DNA from: Rutidosis leptorrhynchoides
Lineage: Eukaryota > Streptophyta > Magnoliopsida > Asterales > Asteraceae
Assembly: GCF_046630445.1 (NCBI RefSeq)
Contig: NC_092338.1
Coordinates: 8,450,501-8,514,500 of the forward strand
Length of the DNA stretch: 64,000 nucleotides
Direction: 5' to 3'
Shown here: piece after piece, positions 58,826 to 64,000 of the stretch
How positions within the stretch are numbered: position 1 is the stretch's first letter
How the letters are laid out: each line of letters opens with the position of its first letter
Made by a program: the position numbers and the translations under genes
Notes under the pieces: generated by a model
Database searches by the model: none
Told to the model about the DNA's origin: nothing
What the model saw: the letters and a program-made list of their open reading frames with translations, nothing else

Positions 58826-58849
58826 AGGGATGGCAAAATGACCCGTACC
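58826..58849. mobile_element. GGATGGCAA-type element, left end
   Basis: AGGGATGGCAAAATGACCCG starts as the reverse complement of the 20981 end. It is cut by element F after 24 bases. Confidence 0.5.
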
Positions 58850-61678
58850 TGAAATGTCCCGTTCATATCGATTATAAACGTTCCATATTAATTGATTTCG
58901 TTGCGAGGTTTTGACCTCTATATGAGACATTTTTCAAAGTCTGCATTCGTTTTTAAAACAAACCATAATCTTTATTTTATCGACAAGATTAAAAAGACAC
59001 CACTTAGATTATCCAGAAATGATAATCTAAAAATATCACACTTACACACTACCAATATATATTGGTTTACAATATTAATATGTTACAACAAAATAAATCT
59101 CGAATGCAGTTTTAAACAATATTATACAAGCATGCTGACACCAAATCTTGTCCACATATTAGCATGCAACATCGGAAGCTCTTAATAATCACCTGAGAAT
59201 AAACATGCTTTAAACGTCAACAAAAATGTTGGCGAGTTATATGTTTAACCTATATATTTATCAAATTGTAATAATAGACCACAAGATTTCATATTTTAAT
59301 ATACATCCCATACATAGAGATAAAAATCATTCATATGGTGAACACCTGGTAACCGACATTAACAAGATGCATATAAGAATATCCCCTATCATTCTGGGAA
59401 ATCCATCGGACATGATAAAACAACATCGAAGTACTAAAGCATCCGCAACCATGGATGGGGTTCGTTAGGCCCAATAGATCTATCTTTAGGATTCACATCA
59501 ATTAGTAGATCGGTTTACTAATTCTTAGGCTACCAAGCAAAAGGGGCATATTCGGCTTCGATCATTCACCCATATAATGTAGTTTCATTTACTTGTGTCT
59601 ATTTCGTAAAACATTTGTAAAACTGCATGTATTCTCATCTCAAAATATTAGATTTTAAAAGTGGGACTATAACTCACTTTCACAGATTTTTACTTCGTCG
59701 GGAAGTAAGACTTGGCCACTGGTCGATTCACGAACCTATAACAAATATGTACATATATATATCAAAGTATGTGCAAAATATATTTACAACATTTTTAATA
59801 CGTTTATGTTTTAAGTTTATTAAGTCAGTTGTCCTCGTTAGTAACCTACAACTAGTTGTCCACAATTAGATGTACAGAAATAAATCGATATATATTATCT
59901 TGAATCAATCCACGACCCAGTGTATACACGTCTCAGGCTAGATCACAACTCAAAGTATATATATTTTTGGAATCAACCTCAACCCTGTATAGCTAACTCA
60001 AACATTACTGCATATAGAGTGTCTATGGTTGTTCCAAATAATATATATACATGGGTCGATATGATATGTCAAAACACTTGCATACGTGTCTATGGTATCC
60101 CAAGATTACATAATATATTAGAATTCATGTATAATACAATATAAGTTAGCTAGGATATGATTTGTATAGAATTGTTACAATATTTCTCGTAGCTAAAACA
60201 ATCAAAAAATATCCAATCTTGTTTTACCCATAACTTCTTCGTTTTAGATCCGTTTTGAGTGAATCAAATTGATATGGTTTCATATTGAACTCTATTTTAT
60301 GAATCTAAACAGAAAAAGTATAGGTTTATAGTCGGAAATATAAGTTACAAGTTGTTTTTGTAAGAGGTAGTCATTTCAGTCGAAAGAACGACGTCTTGAT
60401 GACCATTTTGAAAAACATACTTCCACTTTGAGTTTAACCATGATTTTTGGATATAGTTTCATGTTCATAAGAAAAATCATTTTCCCAGAAGAACAACTTT
60501 TAAATCAAAGTTTACAATAGTTTTTAATTATCAAATCCAAAACAGCCCGCGGTGTTACTACGACGGCGTATATCCGGTTTTACGGTGTTTTTTCGTGTTT
60601 TCAGGTTTTAAATCATTAAGTTAGCATATCATATAGATATAGAACATGTGTTTAGTTGATTTTAAAAGTCAAGTTCGAAGGATTAACTTTTGTTTGCGAA
60701 CAAGTTTAGAATTAACTAAACTATGTTCTAGTGATTACAACTTTAAACCTTCGAATAAGGTAGTTTTATATATATGAATCGAATGATATTATGAACATCA
60801 TTACTACCTCAAGTTTAGTAGGTAAACCTACTGAAAATGATAAAAAATAACTTGAGCTTCAAAGGATCTTTGGATGGCTTGAAAGTTCTTGAAGCAGAAT
60901 CATGACACGAAAACAAGTTCAAGTAAGATTTCCACTCGAAATAAGATTGTTATAGTTATAGAAATTGAATCAAAGTTTGAATATGAGTATTACCTTGTAT
61001 TATAAAGATATATTAATGTAAATAAGAAAGATTTCTTGAGGTTGGATGATCACTTTACAAGATTGGAAGTAAACTAGCTAACTTGGAAGTATTTTTGATT
61101 TTATGAAACTAGAACTTATAGAATTTATGAAGAACACTTAGAACTTGAAGATAGAACTTGAGAGAGATCAATTAGATGAAGAAAATTGAAGAATGAAAGT
61201 GTTTGTAGGTGTTTTTGATCGTTGGTATATGGATTAGATATAAAGGATGTGTAATTTTGTTTACATGTAAATAAGTCATGAATGATTACTAATGTTTTTG
61301 TAATTTTATGAGATATTTCATGCTAGTTGCCAAATGATGATTCCCACATATGTTAGGTGACTCACATGGGCTGCTAAGAGCTGATCATTTGAGTGTATAT
61401 ACCAATAGTACATACATCTAAAAGCTGTGTATTGTACGAGTACGAATACGGGTGCATACGAGTAGAATTGTTGATGAAACTGAACTATGATGTAATTGTA
61501 AGCATTTTTGTTAAGTAGAAGTATTTTGATAAGTGTCTTGAAGTCTTTCAAAAGTGTATGAATACATATTAAAACACTACATGTATATACATTTTAACTG
61601 AGTCGTTAAATCATCATTAGTCGTTACATGTAAATGTTGTTTTGAAACCTTTAGATTAACGATATTGTTAAATGTTGT
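58850..61678 (-). mobile_element. Element F, LTR of the D family, interrupted
   Basis: From TGAAATGTCCCGTTCATATC it follows D's LTR along about 2.8 kb with many substitutions and small indels, so it is older than D's own pair. It stops inside the LTR, at AAATGTTGTT, where H is inserted. The rest lies outside the window, so it cannot be said whether it is a solo LTR or part of a full element. Confidence 0.85.
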
Positions 61679-64000
61679 TGTCATGACCCGGAAAATTTCG
61701 ACTAATTTTAAATCAAACTTTCGATACGATTTAATATTTTTTTGACACGATATAGCCATCCGTGAAAAACTGTCGGTACACTAATTCAATTCTTGTGATT
61801 TCAATTCTATTTACACTGCACGTTTTCAATCATCCATTTGAATTATAAAAAAAAATTATATTATATAATTATTACTATTAATTATTAAATTAGTTTTATG
61901 ATTACATATATAGATGATAATACTTGTATATGAGCTGGATTACATTTCATCTAACAATTGAACACTCAAAACCAAAAACACCACTGTATATGATTGTATC
62001 TATGATTGATACTATGCTAGATATTAATATTATGATATTGATAATTTATTTATATCTTCTATCATATATATGTATATATGAATCATGAACCAGATAACTC
62101 ACCACAACTACACAATCACAACCTCTCTTCTTTCTTTCTTTCTTTTGCACAACCACAAAACCAACCATACGTACATTACTACTTATATTTCTTTTCTTTC
62201 TGTTTTGATTCCTTCGTGAACCTGAAAACCCACCATATATCCATTCAAACCCTAAACCACCACCTTTAATCTCTTTATCTCATATTATATATACACACAT
62301 ATATTAGACATACACCTCTAATGTATCAACCATCGAGACCACTATGACCACCACCTCGTAAACCATTAAACCACCATCAAAGATCAACCATGACTATTGC
62401 ATCTGCTATGTTTCTGTTTCACGTTCCATTCAACCCAGACCCAACACTATATAACCACAATTTATGATCGTCTCTTGCATACAATATATATTCGAGCGAC
62501 TGTTGCAGCTAACCTCCTTCTCTTTCGAATATTGTACAGCTCGATTCCATTTATTTCTGTTACCTTTCGGTATCAAATCACACAACAAGAAAACCCATTT
62601 AATATATTATTCACTGTTGCTAGCTACTCCTACTATTCTTTTAGCGAATAATGATAGAAAGAGAGAGTGGTTGGCTAATGCAAAAGCTTTTTATGTTTTG
62701 TTGCTATTAGAGGATGATGAAACGAGTTTTTGTTTGTGCCTGCTTTATTTATTTCCATGTGGCCGACAAATTTGATAAACCAATAAACCCCACAAAGAAT
62801 ATTAACACTTTAGCAGTTTTTATTTTTTTGTTTACCTGCTACTTGTTTGTCTCTCTTGAAAGTCGAACCCCACATCACCTAAACTGCTACTTCTGTTTTT
62901 GCTGTAAAAACAAACGAGACCCAAATGTATACCACCGTTTATTCAACACTTGTGTTTTTTTTTATAGATTAACTGAGAACAAAACCCAACTCGCAATCAC
63001 TATTACAGTTGCTGCTATTCCTTCTTGTTTTCTGATTCATGATGTCGACTACAATTAGTTTGTGAATGTTACTGTAACCGAAAAACAACCCTCATGATAT
63101 AACCGTATGATGCAAATTAGATTTGTGATTTCACTTAGGCCGAATACCTTCTTATGTTGGGCCATCGTAATCATTAGTAAGTAGGCCGTACACTTGTGGT
63201 TTTTGTGTGGGCCGAGAGCTTGCTCTCTGTTGGATCGAGCTACACAAGGGCTTGTGGATTGAAATGGTAACAAGATGATATCGATCATCACATAAAATGA
63301 CGGGTTATATGAGGGTGATGATTGTGATGTTTGTGTTCAATTAGGGAGATGATACATGATACGAATATTAGGATGATACAGATATGATGAAGGATGGATA
63401 AGATGATAATATATGATTATGATTATGGTCGAGTAATGAAAATGATTATGAATTTATGATTTAGTTAATGATCATGATGACGATTAAGTATGATGAATCA
63501 AGATGATACGTTACTATGATTAATTCATGATTTTATGTGTATGATAATGATACATTGAAAGATAGATGATGTCATAATGATATGAGACACGATGGAGATG
63601 AATAATAAAGATGTGAAATAGTTGCTATTTATACATTTTTTTTTCCGGACGAACTTAGTTAGAAAAACAAACAGGTTGAAAATATTGTTGCGGCTTATTG
63701 AATTGCAATATGGGCAGTTATGATCTAGTTTTCCTATTGTGGGCCGAAACCCAATCTTTTTCCATTGGGCCCTTAAATGCTATTTAGGCTAGTGTACAAT
63801 ATGGGATTTATCTAATGGGCCATGAATGAAAATGATAATAGAGATACTTGGTATACAATATTGATTCGATTATAAACTGGAAGTGGATGTGAATATGATA
63901 CGTGATTTAGATGGTGTATTAAGTTGGACTATAATGATGAGGGTGATTATAATGATAACTAGATCATAATAATGATAAGTGATGAGGATGAATTGATTAG
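61679..64000 (+). mobile_element. Element H, 5' part of an A/E-family LTR
   Basis: It begins TGTCATGACCCGGAAAATTT, matching the starts of the A and E LTRs (GACCCGG, TTTCGACACGAT-like). CT- and CCACCA-rich sequence follows as in A's LTR (ACCACCACC, ATCAACCAT), and GGGCC-containing words near 63700. It continues past the window end. The interruption of F at this point and the orientation fit a separate insertion. Confidence 0.7.

Noticed and set aside
62397-63058. Frames of 84-114 codons in H
   Set aside because: They overlap each other in different frames in LTR sequence, with no family resemblance or start context.

Overview
The window is plant nuclear DNA, most likely from the daisy family (Asteraceae). 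The family assignment is inference from the general look of the LTRs and was not tested by a search. The DNA is AT-rich and only two ordinary host genes are visible, both with canonical GT-AG introns. They sit back to back in the one stretch free of LTR retrotransposons: a bacterial-type ribosomal protein L30 (uL30) gene on the + strand (21417-21838) and a four- or five-exon NPF (NRT1/PTR) transporter gene on the - strand (22630-25188). Nearly everything else is nested retrotransposons, named A-H here.

Left nest (1-20981). A remnant of a GGATGGCAA-type inverted-repeat element (20576-20981) was hit by Ty3/gypsy element C (- strand; 5' LTR 16914-20575, PBS, pre-gag ORF, gag, broken protease and RT-RNase H). 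C's LTR carries a complete Cassandra TRIM with 5S-rRNA-like LTRs (17220-17846, target duplication ACAGC). C was split by A, a large non-coding LTR element on the + strand (5' LTR ending 4351, internal region 4352-8430, 3' LTR 8431-12765). The 5' LTR of A was hit in turn by B, an element with a tRNA-Asp primer site (- strand; LTR 28-1675). Part of B's LTR also appears in A's 3' LTR, which looks like a partial gene-conversion product.

Middle (20982-28138). The two host genes are convergent. Behind the transporter's promoter lie about 2.9 kb in which I see only short repeats.

Right nest (28139-56369). A solo LTR, G (target duplication ACTAA), contains D, a nearly complete chromodomain-type (Tekay/Del-like) Ty3/gypsy element on the - strand (30102-56204, target duplication ATGTG). 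D has a pre-gag ORF, a captured F-box/SEL1-like host gene, and a gag-pol frame with only two nonsense codons. D's 3' LTR is interrupted by E (30376-43371, target duplication CAATA). E has no gag or pol; it is built mostly of a 2,171-bp tandem repeat (four full units plus one truncated) made of an LTR head fused to the 3' end of an internal region. E and A are related. Both carry, antisense to the element, a TATA-preceded 57-codon hydrophobic ORF of identical length.

Right flank (56370-64000). This holds a short RTE/SINE-type insertion, a 919-bp Mutator-like MITE with about 100-bp inverted repeats and a 9-bp target duplication, a hAT-like end, a second GGATGGCAA element end, and F (a D-family LTR on the - strand), which is interrupted by H (an A-family LTR, + strand) running off the window.

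A/E share the primer-site leader and the 3' polypurine/att block with D, so D-like elements plausibly supply the enzymes that move the non-coding A/E/H family.
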